Below the pieces are notes generated by a model that was not told the DNA's origin, did not search any database, and saw only the letters and a program-made list of their open reading frames with translations. A DNA stretch of 64,000 nt from Calothrix sp. C42_A2020_038 (GTDB lineage Bacteria; Cyanobacteriota; Cyanobacteriia; Cyanobacteriales; Nostocaceae), in the NCBI GenBank assembly GCA_015272395.1, contig JACYLQ010000033.1:372001-436000 (forward strand), in the 5' to 3' direction. Position numbers and translations under genes: made by a program. Below are positions 1-9,876 of the stretch, one piece after another; the first letter of the stretch is position 1, and each line of letters opens with the position of its first letter.

Positions 1-519
1 TGGTAGTGGTAAGCAATCTTGAATTTTGGGATTGCGTGGACTTTTGAGGTTGGCATTGGAAACTACCCGAACTTTATGCTGTGGAACACCACGACGTATC
101 ATTGAACTTCCAACTGCACGACTAACAGTGATTACGCGGTCAGCAAGTCCCATTAGTATTGAACTAGTTTGGAATTCGTTGTGAACAGTTGAAACTAAGC
201 CGTAATTTTTTCCTGAACGCAGGAGCCATGCTAGTACGATACCAGTCATCATATGTCCATGAACGATATCTGGATGAAACTGTTGTGTGATGGCTCGGAA
301 ATTCCTAACTGCGTTGACAAGCTTGAGCGGTTTTCGCGATTGGTCTAAGTAATAATGTTTGACACCATATTTCGCAAGTAAGGTTTCATATTGTCCACCC
401 CCTGATGCAAAAGCAACTTGATGTCCAAGTTGTGCTTGTAAACAAGCTAAGTCTACTGCCACATTGACAATACCGTTTCCAATTTCTTCTACATGATTCG
501 CAACATGCAGTATACGCAT
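1..519 (-). CDS. GT4-type glycosyltransferase, N-terminal part (cut by window edge)
   Basis: Open frame from an ATG at 519 down to base 1 with no stop, so the C-terminal part lies outside the window; 173 codons are visible. The protein starts MRILHVANHVEEIGNG and has the glycine-rich N-terminal Rossmann loop of GT-B glycosyltransferases, followed by HGHMMTG and TVHNEFQTSS, typical of the acceptor-binding half of GT4 enzymes. The nucleotide-sugar EX7E motif would be in the missing half. It lies 97 bp downstream of a PIG-L deacetylase on the same strand, so both may belong to one glycan or lipopolysaccharide operon. The substrate cannot be inferred. Family assignment is from motifs only. Confidence 0.8.
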   Translation of the reverse strand, partial: MRILHVANHVEEIGNGIVNVAVDLACLQAQLGHQVAFASGGGQYETLLAKYGVKHYYLDQSRKPLKLVNAVRNFRAITQQFHPDIVHGHMMTGIVLAWLLRSGKNYGLVSTVHNEFQTSSILMGLADRVITVSRAVGSSMIRRGVPQHKVRVVSNANLKSPRNPKIQDCLPLP

Positions 520-615
520 TTTACTTCCCCCGGCGCCTGCGATTGATTATTGAATATAGGATTTTTAACGTCAAGAAATAAAAGTATAAAATCAAAAGAT
601 TTGAGTTAAAAAGCT

Positions 616-1401
616 TTATAACTCAACTTTGAAGAAGATTTCATACGAACCTAAAAATCGGTTCAAAAACTGACGAGGCAGCATTTGCATTTGTGAACAA
701 TACGACGCAATTGCTTGCTGCTTACGCGATTGTACTTCAGTAATAGATAGTTTTCTTGCTGCGGCAATATCTTTCAGTTGAAGCATGATAAATAGCGGTG
801 CCCGCCAAAATATCCAGATTGGATATTGGAGCAAGTCTACATCAACTCCTAATTGTGCTATTGCTTCTTTAACAAGCGTGTAAGTTGCCTCGTGGTCACG
901 ATGACAATCTTTATAATGCGGAACATAAACTTCCTGTGGTTTATATTTTTTTAAAAGTTCTATTATCTGTTCAATAGTTTTCTGTTTCGACTCACCAAGT
1001 AAATCGCGCAAGCTTCCGTCTGGCTTATCTAAAAAGTAAACATCACTCGAATCAACACCCAAAATGCTTAATGCTGACTGGGCTTCTTGTTTGCGAATTT
1101 GAATAATTTCCTCTTTGATCTTTGACATCGAACCACCAGAACCTTGTCCATCTGTTAAAAAGACAACTGTAACTGGCACTCCTTTTTCTCGCTTCAAGGC
1201 AATCATGCCACCACAACCTAAAGTTTCATCATCCTGATGAGGGGAAAAGACCATTGCAGGCTTTAGATTCAACTTTGATGGTTGGCTTTGAAACCGCAAA
1301 ATTAAGTTAAATACTAAACTTGAATTTAGATACTGTAATCTTTGCACCAAATCATTAGGCAAAAACTTATACAGTTCTTGTAGAACCCTTCTTATTGTCA
1401 T
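616..1401 (-). CDS. PIG-L family N-acetylglucosaminyl-type deacetylase
   Basis: 261 aa. The metal-binding PIG-L signature PHQDDETLGCGG lies near residues 54-65 and a second HxDH-type cluster, DCHRDHEAT, near residues 164-172. Together these supply the Asp/His zinc ligands and catalytic Asp of LmbE/PIG-L enzymes, which remove acetyl groups from N-acetylated sugars. No signal peptide is seen, so it is probably cytoplasmic. It is flanked by GT4 glycosyltransferases on both sides, which fits modification of a sugar nucleotide or lipid-linked glycan. Length is normal for the family. The true substrate is unknown. Confidence 0.88.
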   Translation of the reverse strand: MTIRRVLQELYKFLPNDLVQRLQYLNSSLVFNLILRFQSQPSKLNLKPAMVFSPHQDDETLGCGGMIALKREKGVPVTVVFLTDGQGSGGSMSKIKEEIIQIRKQEAQSALSILGVDSSDVYFLDKPDGSLRDLLGESKQKTIEQIIELLKKYKPQEVYVPHYKDCHRDHEATYTLVKEAIAQLGVDVDLLQYPIWIFWRAPLFIMLQLKDIAAARKLSITEVQSRKQQAIASYCSQMQMLPRQFLNRFLGSYEIFFKVEL

Positions 1402-1931
1402 AAAATTTTTTGTGCAAGTCGTTCAGTTATACAAACGTATTATCAAGCAGTACTATTGCTTTGATTCAGTCGTATTTGTAAAGTTACCAAATATACAGTT
1501 TTTCTAGGTTATATTTACATTAAATTCACTAAATCTATATACTAATTTTAAAATTCATCAATGAGATTTGTTCAATTTATCATTAATAATAAATATAATT
1601 ACATTAGAATATATCATCGTAATTACTCTAATGTACTTATAGAAAATTTAATTTATAGTACAGATTCAACAAAGTTGGAATTATTTATTTTACTAAATAT
1701 TTACTAACTAAAAATATTACATAATCTGACGATTTTAATGTTTTTATTCGTATATACTGAAAATAAGTGTATCATTAAATACGAAAAAAATCAAGACTTT
1801 TGAGTTGATATTTTAGCTAACCTCCGGGCAAGTGCAGCTATCGACGTATTATTAAGCTAATACAACGAGTCAAGTTGAAAAACAGAACATAAAATAGCGG
1901 CTATTCGAGTAAATGTTTAGGAGAAGTTTCG
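1402..1931. other. AT-rich intergenic region between divergent glycan genes
   Basis: About 530 bp, very AT-rich, separating the minus-strand PIG-L gene from the plus-strand glycosyltransferase. It must hold two divergent promoters. No open frame of note, no RNA gene and no clear operator were recognised. A ribosome-binding sequence (AGGAGAAG) lies at its right end, before the GTG at 1932. Confidence 0.6.
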
Positions 1932-3110
1932 GTGAACGATAGCGAAAAAGACTATCTTCAAAAGCCTGCATCTATCCTATGCGTAGGTACAGGTTGGTTT
2001 CCAAAAACGCCAGGTGGGCTAGAAAGATATGTTTACGAACTCGTGCAAAAGCTTGCAGAACAAGACGATATCGAACTTTGTGGAGTCGGTTTGCCTGATG
2101 ATGAGGGAGTGCCAATTAAGATTAAGTTAACAAACTTAGCTGCTCCCGACGCACCAATATGGCAAAGAATGTGGTCTTGTCGCTCTAACTTTCGTGTATC
2201 GCGCGTATCAAAGCCAGATGCCATCAATTTACATTTTGCTTTATATAGCTTTCCCATACTAGATTTGTTACCAAAACAAGTTCCAATTACATTTAACTTT
2301 CACGGCCCTTGGACATCAGAAAGTGCAGAGGAGGCAAAAGAAGGGAAAATTAGCGTCTTACTCAAAAAGTGGCTAATTGAGCAAAGAACTTATAACCGAT
2401 GTGACCGATTTATTGTTCTGAGTAAAGCTTTTGGTAATATATTACACCAACAATATCAAATTCCTTGGGAGAAGATTCACATAATTCCAGGTGGAGTTGA
2501 TATTCAAAAATTTCAGTCAAATTTATCTTCTATACAAGCGCGCGAAATACTAGGTTGGCCCCAAGACCGTCAAATACTATTTACATCGCGTCGTTTAGTA
2601 CATCGTGTAGGTATAGATAAGTTATTGAATGCGTTATACTCAATCAAATCTAGAAACCCAGATATTTGGTTAGCAATTGGAGGTAAAGGTTCTTTGCTCG
2701 CAGCTTTACAGCAACAAGCTACTGAACTTAATCTGAACAATCACGTTAAATTTATTGGATTTTTGCCCGACGATTTACTACCTGTAGCTTATCAAGCGGC
2801 AGACTTCAGTGTAATGCCTAGTCAATCCTTTGAGGGTTTTGGATTAGCTATGGTTGAATCACTAGCTTGTGGAACTCCAGTTATTTGCACACCTATTGGC
2901 GGAATGCCAGAAATATTAGAACCATTCTCACGTGATTTAATTTCTACTTCACCTAGCGAGGGTGATATCGCAGAAACCTTAGAACAGGCACTGCTGGGGA
3001 AAATTTTAGTACCATCATCCCATGAGTGTCGCGAATATGCAACTGCGAACTTCGACTGGTCTAAAATTGCTCAAAAAGTACGTGCGGTTTTGTTAGAAAC
3101 TGAAAATTAG
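1932..3110 (+). CDS. GT4 family glycosyltransferase
   Basis: 392 aa, GTG start preceded at good spacing by AGGAGAAG. N-terminal GT-B domain has TGWFPKTPGGLERYVYEL (glycine-rich loop) and NFHGPW; the linker carries PGGVDIQKF. The C-terminal nucleotide-sugar-binding domain has FEGFGLAMVESLACGTPVI near residue 300, which is the EX7E motif of retaining GT4 enzymes. Length is complete for the family. It likely transfers a sugar during surface polysaccharide or glycolipid synthesis at the cytoplasmic face. It is divergent from the PIG-L gene. An inverted-repeat element begins about 10 bp after its stop codon. Donor and acceptor are unknown. Confidence 0.88.
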   Translation: MNDSEKDYLQKPASILCVGTGWFPKTPGGLERYVYELVQKLAEQDDIELCGVGLPDDEGVPIKIKLTNLAAPDAPIWQRMWSCRSNFRVSRVSKPDAINLHFALYSFPILDLLPKQVPITFNFHGPWTSESAEEAKEGKISVLLKKWLIEQRTYNRCDRFIVLSKAFGNILHQQYQIPWEKIHIIPGGVDIQKFQSNLSSIQAREILGWPQDRQILFTSRRLVHRVGIDKLLNALYSIKSRNPDIWLAIGGKGSLLAALQQQATELNLNNHVKFIGFLPDDLLPVAYQAADFSVMPSQSFEGFGLAMVESLACGTPVICTPIGGMPEILEPFSRDLISTSPSEGDIAETLEQALLGKILVPSSHECREYATANFDWSKIAQKVRAVLLETEN

Positions 3111-3119
3111 GGGTTAATA

Positions 3120-3288
3120 CTAGTGGTTTATGTTATTAGTTTTGGTGGGTTGCTTGGTAAGGGATGTAGCGGATGAATTGTTGGTTACAAACAAAGTCCA
3201 GTTATTTAAAATCAATTATCCGTTACATCCGTTCATCATCCGTTGCCAATCTTTCTACCACTCAAAATTAATGATATGAACCCCTAAG
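3120..3288. repeat. MITE-like inverted-repeat element, family A copy 1
   Basis: The left end CTAGTGGTTTATGTTATTAG and the reverse complement of the right end (GGTTCATATCATTAATTTTG) match as imperfect terminal inverted repeats of about 28 bp. The interior includes ATCCGTTACATCCG, which recurs in copy 3 at 23888-23964. There is no open reading frame. Size and structure fit a non-autonomous miniature element, but mobility is inferred from copy number only. Confidence 0.6.
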
Positions 3289-3321
3289 TTAATACCGTTC
3301 GTTTCATAGAGGTTGGTAGTT

Positions 3322-3774
3322 ATGGAGGTAATTATATTTATAGGTCTTCAAGGCGCCGGGAAATCGACATTTTACCGTGAACGGTTGTTAAATACTCATA
3401 TACGTATAAATTTAGACATGCTGAAAACAAGGCACCGCGAGCAAATATTTCTCAAGGCTTGTTTAGAAGCAAAGCAGGCGTTTATTATCGATAATACGAA
3501 CCCGACACCTCAAGATAGAAGTCGTTATATATTGCCAGCGAAAGAAAATAAATTTAGAGTTATTGCTTATTACTTTGATTCTCATTTAGAGGAATGTAAG
3601 CAGCGTAACAGTCAACGTACAGCAAAAGAAATAGTACCGCTAGTTGGACTAATCGGTACATATAAAAAGTTAGTTTTACCAACATGGGAAGAAGGCTTTG
3701 ACGAAATATACTCAGTTAGAACAGATATAAATAATTCATTTACACTTAAGGAATGGCAGCAGCAGTCTCCTTAA
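3322..3774 (+). CDS. P-loop kinase of the polynucleotide kinase/AAA_33 type
   Basis: 150 aa from the ATG at 3322. That start is preferred over the TTG nine bases earlier because AGAGG sits 9 bp before it. Walker A is GLQGAGKST near residue 8. The segment [15 protein letters not shown] followed by an Arg-rich [10 protein letters not shown] resembles the DNTN and lid regions of T4 polynucleotide kinase-like and zeta-toxin-like small kinases. It probably phosphorylates a nucleic acid end or small molecule in the cytoplasm. Its 3' end overlaps the convergent glycogen synthase gene by 29 bp. The substrate is not predictable; no partner antitoxin is visible next to it. Confidence 0.78.
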   Translation: MEVIIFIGLQGAGKSTFYRERLLNTHIRINLDMLKTRHREQIFLKACLEAKQAFIIDNTNPTPQDRSRYILPAKENKFRVIAYYFDSHLEECKQRNSQRTAKEIVPLVGLIGTYKKLVLPTWEEGFDEIYSVRTDINNSFTLKEWQQQSP

Positions 3775-5182
3775 TCTTTTCTTCCTGTTGTTGGGTATTT
3801 TCCTCTTCAGGTAGTCCAAGTACTGAGCGGTATAATTTGACGTATTGCTTGGCAGATTGATACCAACTAAAATCTTGATGCATCGCACGCTGCTGTAATG
3901 CCTGCCATTGAGGTTTATAGCGGAAACCTTCCCAGGCGCGAATCATACAAGTATATAAGTCTAATGGTTCGTAGCGGTCAAAACAGTAACCCGTGCCAGT
4001 TTCATTCATCGGGTCATGATGCTGTACTGTATCAACTAATCCTCCTGTACGACGAACAATAGGAATAGAACCATAGCGCAGTGCCATCATTTGACTAATA
4101 CCACAAGGCTCAAAGCGACTTGGCATCAAAAAAGCATCACTACTAGCGTAAATGCGTCGTGCTAAAGCATCGTTGTACAGCAAATAAGTGGCGATGCGTC
4201 CAGGAAAACGCGATGCCATTTGCCACATTTGACTTTCGTAATTTCTATCCCCTGTACCTAACAATACTAGCTGAGAGTCAGTATAAGATAATAATTTCTC
4301 CAGGACTTGTAAGACTATATCAATCCCTTTTTGCTCAACTAAGCGTGTTACCATGCCAATCAAAAACGCATTACTGTTGACCTCTAGTCCGACTTCTTCT
4401 TGTAATGCGATTTTATTTACCTTACGCTTGTCTAAAGTTTCGGCGGTGAAGTTTTGAGGTATATATTTATCTGTACTGGGGTCAAAAACTTCTGTATCTA
4501 TACCATTAAGAATACCTGATAATTTACCACTAATAAATGATAATAGCCCTTCTATTTTTTCACCATATTCTGCTGTTTGTATTTGCTGTGCATAAGTAGG
4601 AGAAACAGTATTAACTCTATCTGCAAATTGTACTGCCGCCGCCATGACATTATGTCCTTGCATGTACCAAGGACACCAAGTAATTTTTTCTAAATACCCA
4701 CGCCAAGGCCCTTGGTAGGCTAGGTTATGAATTGTAAACACAGTCGTAATATCTGGAGATTGGTGCATCCATACTGGTATCATACCTGTGTGCCAATCGT
4801 GGCAGTGAACGATTTCGGGTTTCCAATAGTTCCAACAAAATTCAGCGGCGCCATTAGAAAAGAAAGTAAACCGCCAAGGTTCATCTTCCCCAGCATAGAT
4901 ACGACGTGGGTCAAAGACTGGATGTCCAAATAAATATAACGGAACATCTGTACCAGGTAAAACACTTTCATAAACATGAAAGTCTTGAAACATGGCATAA
5001 CCTTTCCAAACTGGTTCAGATGGAATTTCGATTTTGTCAGGCAAAAAGCCATAGTAAGGCAAAAAGATTCTGACATCATGCCCCATTCGTCTCAATATTT
5101 TGGGCAATGCCCCTACGACATCTGCCATTCCACCGACTTTCGCTATCGGCGCCGCTTCTGCTGCTACAAATAAAATTCGCAT
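3746..5182 (-). CDS. glgA: Glycogen (starch) synthase, ADP-glucose dependent
   Basis: 478 aa, the usual length for GlgA. The N-terminal GT5 domain begins [20 protein letters not shown], with the ADP-glucose-binding KVGG loop; [12 protein letters not shown] is the conserved DWH region. The C-terminal domain has [27 protein letters not shown] (catalytic E-x7-E region) and [10 protein letters not shown]. It elongates alpha-1,4-glucan using ADP-glucose in the cytoplasm. The last 20 residues are a Gln/Glu-rich tail. Cyanobacteria often carry two GlgA paralogues; this one was not assigned to GlgA1 or GlgA2. Confidence 0.96.
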   Translation of the reverse strand: MRILFVAAEAAPIAKVGGMADVVGALPKILRRMGHDVRIFLPYYGFLPDKIEIPSEPVWKGYAMFQDFHVYESVLPGTDVPLYLFGHPVFDPRRIYAGEDEPWRFTFFSNGAAEFCWNYWKPEIVHCHDWHTGMIPVWMHQSPDITTVFTIHNLAYQGPWRGYLEKITWCPWYMQGHNVMAAAVQFADRVNTVSPTYAQQIQTAEYGEKIEGLLSFISGKLSGILNGIDTEVFDPSTDKYIPQNFTAETLDKRKVNKIALQEEVGLEVNSNAFLIGMVTRLVEQKGIDIVLQVLEKLLSYTDSQLVLLGTGDRNYESQMWQMASRFPGRIATYLLYNDALARRIYASSDAFLMPSRFEPCGISQMMALRYGSIPIVRRTGGLVDTVQHHDPMNETGTGYCFDRYEPLDLYTCMIRAWEGFRYKPQWQALQQRAMHQDFSWYQSAKQYVKLYRSVLGLPEEENTQQQEEKIKETAAAIP

Positions 5183-5364
5183 TTTTAGTTAATGAGTTGT
5201 AATTTATGAGTTATGAGTTATGAATTGTGAGTTATGAGTTATGAGTTATGAGTTGTAAGTTATGAGTTGTGAATATTAACTCCTAACTCCTAATTTCTTA
5301 CAAACGCTTCAGTTGATCGCGTCTCTACTCCTAACTCCTAACTCCTAACTCCTAACTATTTAAA
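5183..5364. repeat. Heptamer short tandem repeats (STRR) between glgA and hemC
   Basis: The left half is built of TGAGTTA/TGAGTTG units in a row, the right half of ACTCCTA units, so the two halves are roughly complementary and could form a long hairpin. A fragment of the GTAGAGACGCGAT dispersed repeat sits between them near 5318. Such degenerate heptamer arrays are characteristic of Nostocales genomes. Shorter arrays occur at 26803-26865, 28915-28975 and 51005-51060. Confidence 0.85.
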
Positions 5365-6336
5365 TCAAGAACCTCGTTGAATTGTTTTGAAGATTTCCTC
5401 AAGAATAGACTGGGCGCCTTGTTGACGCAGACGATTTGCTAATTCAGTTCCTAATTTTTCGGCATCGGCAGTAGTGCCGGAGACAGTATCTTGAACTAAG
5501 TTCTGACCATCAACGCTAGCGACTATTCCCGATAAAGTGAGAGTATCGCCACTAACAGCAGTATTTACACCTATAGGGACTTGACAACCGCCTTCTAAAT
5601 CACGCAGAAAAGCGCGTTCTGCAAGACAACGGTCTCTTGTTTGAGGATGCTCGATGGCTTTTAGCATTGATATTAACTCGATATCATCTGCACGGCACTC
5701 GATACCCAATGCACCTTGTCCCACAGCGTGAAGTGATACTGATGCAGGTAGGACTTGATGTACTCTATCACCCATCCCCAATCGTTCTAAACCCGCTACT
5801 GCTAAAATTAGTGCATCATATTCACCTGCATCTAATTTCGATAAACGAGTGTTTAAATTACCCCGCACATCTTTAAACTCTAAATGCGGAAAATGATGGC
5901 GTAATTGTGCTAATCGTCGCAGCGAAGAAGTTCCAACTATGGCGCCTGGAGGTAGTGTATCAATTTGTTTATCTTTAAATTTTTCGTGAACAACGAGAGC
6001 ATCAGCAGGATTTTCGCGTTCGGTAATTGCAGCAAGTGCCAAACCTTCGGGTAAACGAGTTGGCAAATCTTTAAGCGAATGAACGGCAAAGTCGATCTCC
6101 TGATTTAGCATCCCCAGTTCGAGTTCTTTTGTGAAAAGTCCTTTGTCGCCAATCTTAGCTAAAGCCACATCTAGGATTTTGTCCCCTTGAGTAGCCATTG
6201 TGTGGACTTCAAACTTGATTTGTGGAAAACTTTTTTGAAGCTGTTCTTGAACCCAATACGTCTGTACGAGCGCTAGTTGGCTTTTGCGAGAGCCAATGCG
6301 AATAGTACGCTGGGAACTGGAAACGACTGATGTCAT
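5365..6336 (-). CDS. hemC: Hydroxymethylbilane synthase (porphobilinogen deaminase)
   Basis: 323 aa from the ATG at 6336 ([20 protein letters not shown]). The frame stays open to an ATG at 6363, but the shorter start fits the family better. Signature segments are [44 protein letters not shown] and [11 protein letters not shown] near residue 250, whose Cys carries the dipyrromethane cofactor. It joins four porphobilinogen units to hydroxymethylbilane for haem and chlorophyll synthesis in the cytoplasm. No shared operon is evident; glgA lies beyond a repeat-filled spacer. Confidence 0.96.
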   Translation of the reverse strand: MTSVVSSSQRTIRIGSRKSQLALVQTYWVQEQLQKSFPQIKFEVHTMATQGDKILDVALAKIGDKGLFTKELELGMLNQEIDFAVHSLKDLPTRLPEGLALAAITERENPADALVVHEKFKDKQIDTLPPGAIVGTSSLRRLAQLRHHFPHLEFKDVRGNLNTRLSKLDAGEYDALILAVAGLERLGMGDRVHQVLPASVSLHAVGQGALGIECRADDIELISMLKAIEHPQTRDRCLAERAFLRDLEGGCQVPIGVNTAVSGDTLTLSGIVASVDGQNLVQDTVSGTTADAEKLGTELANRLRQQGAQSILEEIFKTIQRGS

Positions 6337-7121
6337 AAAGCAGTTTATCAAACCAGGAGACATTTACTGGATCTAGACTACCGCAGCAAATGCCTCGTTT
6401 GAGCTATGCCCTGTGGATTTTATGCAAGTTTATTTTTGACTTTTTAATATATCTTTACTAAGTAACGTTAAAAATTTAGGTTCTGTCTTCAAAAAAATCC
6501 ATACTATGAATTTCTATCTTTGACATGAATTTACCTGAAACTATTTCACACAAAAGGATACAACTATAGCTAATGATTTTTTCAGTAGATCATTTTGCTT
6601 AAATAATATTAACAAAATTTAATTTATCAATCATCTGTTTAAGGATAATTAGTGAACCTACCGCCAGAAGGAAGACTAGGCGCTCATTTTTTAGATAAAT
6701 AATATATCTAGAGGATATTTGGAAAGTATCATCATTGATTAAAAAGCTAACCCTTGGTTCCTTCCCCACAAGGATACTTTTGGCTAATAAGGGCTAGGCT
6801 GTTGACTCTGTGTGTTTTGGGAGGTTGGAAATTGATGCTGAAATCATGACCGATAACTTGTTTCAAGAGTCTGGCTTGGAACACAGCGCGTTGTTGAACT
6901 CTGCCTCACGCAATGCCTGACCACGCGGAGCATAGAAGCGGGACACAGAGATTGTATGAAATAAAGAAATAAATATGACTGAAATATGACTGAATTTGAT
7001 CAAAGTACACAGCCTAGTTTTAATGTATACTTTCTTAGTCGATAATGAAACTTTTCAAATATCCCTTAAATAATTAAAGTTCAAATAATTAAAGTTCTGA
7101 GTATTTTACAGAAAGTATCTT
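6337..7121. other. Long intergenic region between hemC and the lipid kinase
   Basis: About 785 bp between divergent genes. The outer parts are AT-rich; a patch around 6830-6950 is richer in G+C and looks like a degenerate dispersed repeat or an old gene remnant, but no frame gives a recognisable protein. No tRNA, 6S, SRP or tmRNA signature could be recognised. Promoters for hemC and the lipid kinase must lie here but none could be pinned down. Confidence 0.5.
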
Positions 7122-8096
7122 ATGAATCGTTCTGCTTGTCTTATTTTTAACCCTGTTGCAGGTCAAGGAGACCCAGAAACTGACCTTGCCCAAATTCGCT
7201 CTCTTCTAGAGCCAGAAATAGATCTTGATATTCAATTAACAACCGAAGAAATTAGTGCTGGGCAACTTGCTGCTGAGGCAGTTAAGCGTGGGGTTGACGC
7301 AATTATTGCATCGGGAGGAGATGGTACTCTCTCGGCTGCCGCCGAAGCTGTGGTTGGTACAAAAATACCATTTGGAGTAATTTCACGTGGAACGGCGAAC
7401 GCATTTGCAAATGCATTAGGAATACCCGATACAATCCCAGGTGCCTGTGAAGTAATTTTAAATGGAGTAACACGAACAATTGATGTTGCTGATTGTAATG
7501 GTCATCCAATGGTATTGTTAGCAGGCATCGGATTTGAAGCTGAGGCTGTCGAGGCTGCTGATCGTGAAGCCAAAAACCGTTTGGGTGTATTGGCATATTT
7601 ACTTGCAGGCTTGCAACAGTTGCGAGAGTTAGAGAGTTTTGATGTTGAAATTGAAACTGATACAAAAGTAATTAAAACAACAGCAGCAGCTGTTACTGTA
7701 GCGAATGCAGCGCCAGCGACTTCAGTATTAGCCCAAGGTTCGGGTGGTATAGTTGTTGATGATGGTCTGCTCGACATGACTATAGTGGCGCCTGCCACAA
7801 AAGCCGCAGCGATTGCAACAGCTTTCCATTTGTTTCAAAATGCATCAGCAGGAGATGCAGCGGAACGTGATGATGTTGGTTACTTGCGTGCCAAGCAGTT
7901 CAAAATCACAACTAATCCTCCTCAGAAAGTAGTCGTTGACGGAGAAGTTCTGGAAGCTGGTCCGGTTGAGATTAAGTGTATTCCCCAAGCACTTTCTATA
8001 TTTGTTCCTGGTGTAGAAACAACAGAACCAGTAGAAAAATTGGAAGGATTACCAAATTTGGTAATTGAGGAAAAGAACCCCACCCCCACTGCGTGA
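7122..8096 (+). CDS. YegS/BmrU-type lipid kinase (diacylglycerol kinase catalytic domain)
   Basis: 324 aa. The N-terminal catalytic domain has LIFNPVAGQGDPE, ASGGDGTLSAAAEAV (GGDGT nucleotide-binding motif near residue 65) and GVISRGTANAFANALGIP. The C-terminal beta-rich half ends with VVVDGEVLEAGPVEI, as in bacterial YegS/DgkB enzymes. It should phosphorylate a lipid such as diacylglycerol at the cytoplasmic membrane. A metallophosphoesterase starts 47 bp downstream on the same strand, so the two may be co-transcribed. The exact lipid is unknown. Confidence 0.9.
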   Translation: MNRSACLIFNPVAGQGDPETDLAQIRSLLEPEIDLDIQLTTEEISAGQLAAEAVKRGVDAIIASGGDGTLSAAAEAVVGTKIPFGVISRGTANAFANALGIPDTIPGACEVILNGVTRTIDVADCNGHPMVLLAGIGFEAEAVEAADREAKNRLGVLAYLLAGLQQLRELESFDVEIETDTKVIKTTAAAVTVANAAPATSVLAQGSGGIVVDDGLLDMTIVAPATKAAAIATAFHLFQNASAGDAAERDDVGYLRAKQFKITTNPPQKVVVDGEVLEAGPVEIKCIPQALSIFVPGVETTEPVEKLEGLPNLVIEEKNPTPTA

Positions 8097-8143
8097 CTCC
8101 TCTGAGTAAGAGTACAAGAGTAGTTATTAACAGCTAATTGATT

Positions 8144-9709
8144 ATGAAACTAGCCTATGAAGTCGCGATTCCAGAAAAAATTCGTAGAATGAAGCAAAGG
8201 GTACGTTGGCAAGAACCTTTGTTGATAAATCGAAATATTGATCAGACCAAATTTGTACTCGACGATGGGTTATCTGATGACGAGGAGTTTTCATTTTTTG
8301 TAGTTGGTGATAGCGGTTCTGGGTCGCATCGTTCACACAACCCACAACGTCAAGTCGCAGAACTCATGCTTCCTCATCATGATCAATGTCGCTTTATGTT
8401 ACATACTGGCGATGTCATATACTTGGTAGGTTCAAGCGAGTACTATCACCAAAATTTTATCGAACCTTATCGTGAGTTTCTTGCTGGCGCCGAGAATTAT
8501 CACAACATTGCTTATGACAAGATGACTTTTAAGTTGCCAGTACTACCTGTTTTGGGGAACCACGATTACTACGACTTGCCAATCTTTTGGAGTCTTGTAT
8601 CATTAGGTACGATGCCAATTCGGCGTTTGCTCAAATCTAAACTTGCCCTAGATGTTGGTTGGCATGGTTCGAGAGCAGGTGACGCATACGCGAAAGCATT
8701 TGTAGACTATCTCAAAGCTTTTAGTTCAACAGAACAATTAATAGAACACCTTGATAAGCACTACAATGCCAAGACTAATACTGGTTACTGTTTGCGATAT
8801 GAGCCTGGTAAATTCACCCGTTTGCCAAATCGATATTATACATTTCGCTATGGTGGTATAGATTTTTTTGCCCTTGACTCTAATACCTTTAACGACCCTT
8901 TACCAATACCGACAACGAGTGAGGGCATAATACAGCGCAGGCAGCTTGAGCAACATCATCAACAACTGGAGCAGCAAAAACAGGAAATTATAAATCGAAT
9001 ATCTCAGCTTGACCCAAATAAACCTAACGAAGCTGAAGAACTTGATGATTTACAAGGACGAATTACACAGATAGAAGAAATATCTGTTGATATCGAAAAG
9101 CAATTGGCTCCTAAACAGAAAAGCGCTGTTGATACCGAACAATTAGAATGGCTTTGCTCAAAGTTAGTTGAGTCTTGGCAGGATAAGGAAGTTCGAGGTC
9201 GAGTAGTTTATTTTCACCATCCACCTTATGTGACAGAAGCAACTAAGTGGCAGCAAGCACAAACATTAGCAGTTCGTAAACGGTTACGCGAAGTGTTCAA
9301 TAAAGCATCACTTCAATTAGGCTCAATCCGGCAAAATCGTCCGATTATAGATTTAGTATTGAACGGTCATGCCCATTGTTTAGAATATTTACAAACCAAA
9401 GATACAGGACATGCAGACTCAGGTATTAATTGGATAGTTTGTGGGGGTAGTGGGTTTAGCTTACGTCGTCAGCGTACTGAAGGTGTTGAGTTGTTTGAAT
9501 TTGAGAATGAGCAGCGCTTAGTTGCGACTTCCCATCTTTTCATTGGTCGCAATGGACATGGTTCTCAAAAACGGCGCCCATATTCTTGCATACGTATAGA
9601 TGTCAAAGCTGGTGATATACCTCAATTTGTTGTGCGTCCAATGATTGCAGAATGGCATCAGCGTCAGTGGAATGAGTATGAAGTGGAGCCATTTACATTT
9701 GGCGGCTAA
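8144..9709 (+). CDS. Calcineurin-type metallophosphoesterase with coiled-coil insertion
   Basis: 521 aa from the ATG at 8144; the frame also allows a TTG six bases earlier. The metal-binding motifs are in order: FVVGDSGSGSH, LHTGDVIYL, VLGNHDYYD, YFHHPPY and LNGHAHCLEY. Between the central strands, roughly residues 268-325, lies a Gln/Glu-rich insertion predicted to form a coiled coil (QLEQHHQQLEQQKQE and following), which is not part of the core fold. No signal peptide or membrane helix. It hydrolyses an unknown phosphoester. The preceding lipid kinase suggests, but does not prove, a lipid-related substrate. Confidence 0.88.
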   Translation: MKLAYEVAIPEKIRRMKQRVRWQEPLLINRNIDQTKFVLDDGLSDDEEFSFFVVGDSGSGSHRSHNPQRQVAELMLPHHDQCRFMLHTGDVIYLVGSSEYYHQNFIEPYREFLAGAENYHNIAYDKMTFKLPVLPVLGNHDYYDLPIFWSLVSLGTMPIRRLLKSKLALDVGWHGSRAGDAYAKAFVDYLKAFSSTEQLIEHLDKHYNAKTNTGYCLRYEPGKFTRLPNRYYTFRYGGIDFFALDSNTFNDPLPIPTTSEGIIQRRQLEQHHQQLEQQKQEIINRISQLDPNKPNEAEELDDLQGRITQIEEISVDIEKQLAPKQKSAVDTEQLEWLCSKLVESWQDKEVRGRVVYFHHPPYVTEATKWQQAQTLAVRKRLREVFNKASLQLGSIRQNRPIIDLVLNGHAHCLEYLQTKDTGHADSGINWIVCGGSGFSLRRQRTEGVELFEFENEQRLVATSHLFIGRNGHGSQKRRPYSCIRIDVKAGDIPQFVVRPMIAEWHQRQWNEYEVEPFTFGG

Positions 9710-9746
9710 ATCTTTCTAGAGAACGCTGCATTCAGCATGACAACTA

Positions 9747-9876
9747 CTAGTGGTTCATGTCAAAAGTTTTGGTGGTATAAATAATGTCTTGTGAAGCAGG
9801 CATCTCTGCCTGAACAATGGAACAGGCTTTCCTGCCTGTTCTACAACACCCCAAAACTAATGACACAGACTACTAG
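9747..9876. repeat. MITE-like inverted-repeat element, family A copy 2
   Basis: 130 bp. Left end CTAGTGGTTCATGTCAAAAG and, inverted, right end CTAGTAGTCTGTGTCATTAG; both continue into TTTTGG. The interior contains a second hairpin built on GCAGGCATCTCTGCCTG and AACAGGCTTTCCTGCCTGTT. The right terminus supplies the stop codon (TAG, complement of 9873-9875) of the neighbouring minus-strand gene. There is no coding capacity. Confidence 0.65.

Noticed and set aside
3322-3774. Zeta-type toxin of a toxin-antitoxin pair
   Set aside because: The P-loop fold is similar, but no small antitoxin gene is adjacent and the motifs fit polynucleotide kinase-like proteins at least as well.
5183-5364. CRISPR-like array of short repeats
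   Set aside because: Repeat units are 7 bp without spacers; this is a heptamer tandem repeat, not CRISPR.
6830-6950. Possible structured RNA in the hemC upstream region
   Set aside because: The patch is richer in G+C but matches none of the RNA signatures I know (6S, SRP, tmRNA, RNase P) and no clear stem-loop order was found.
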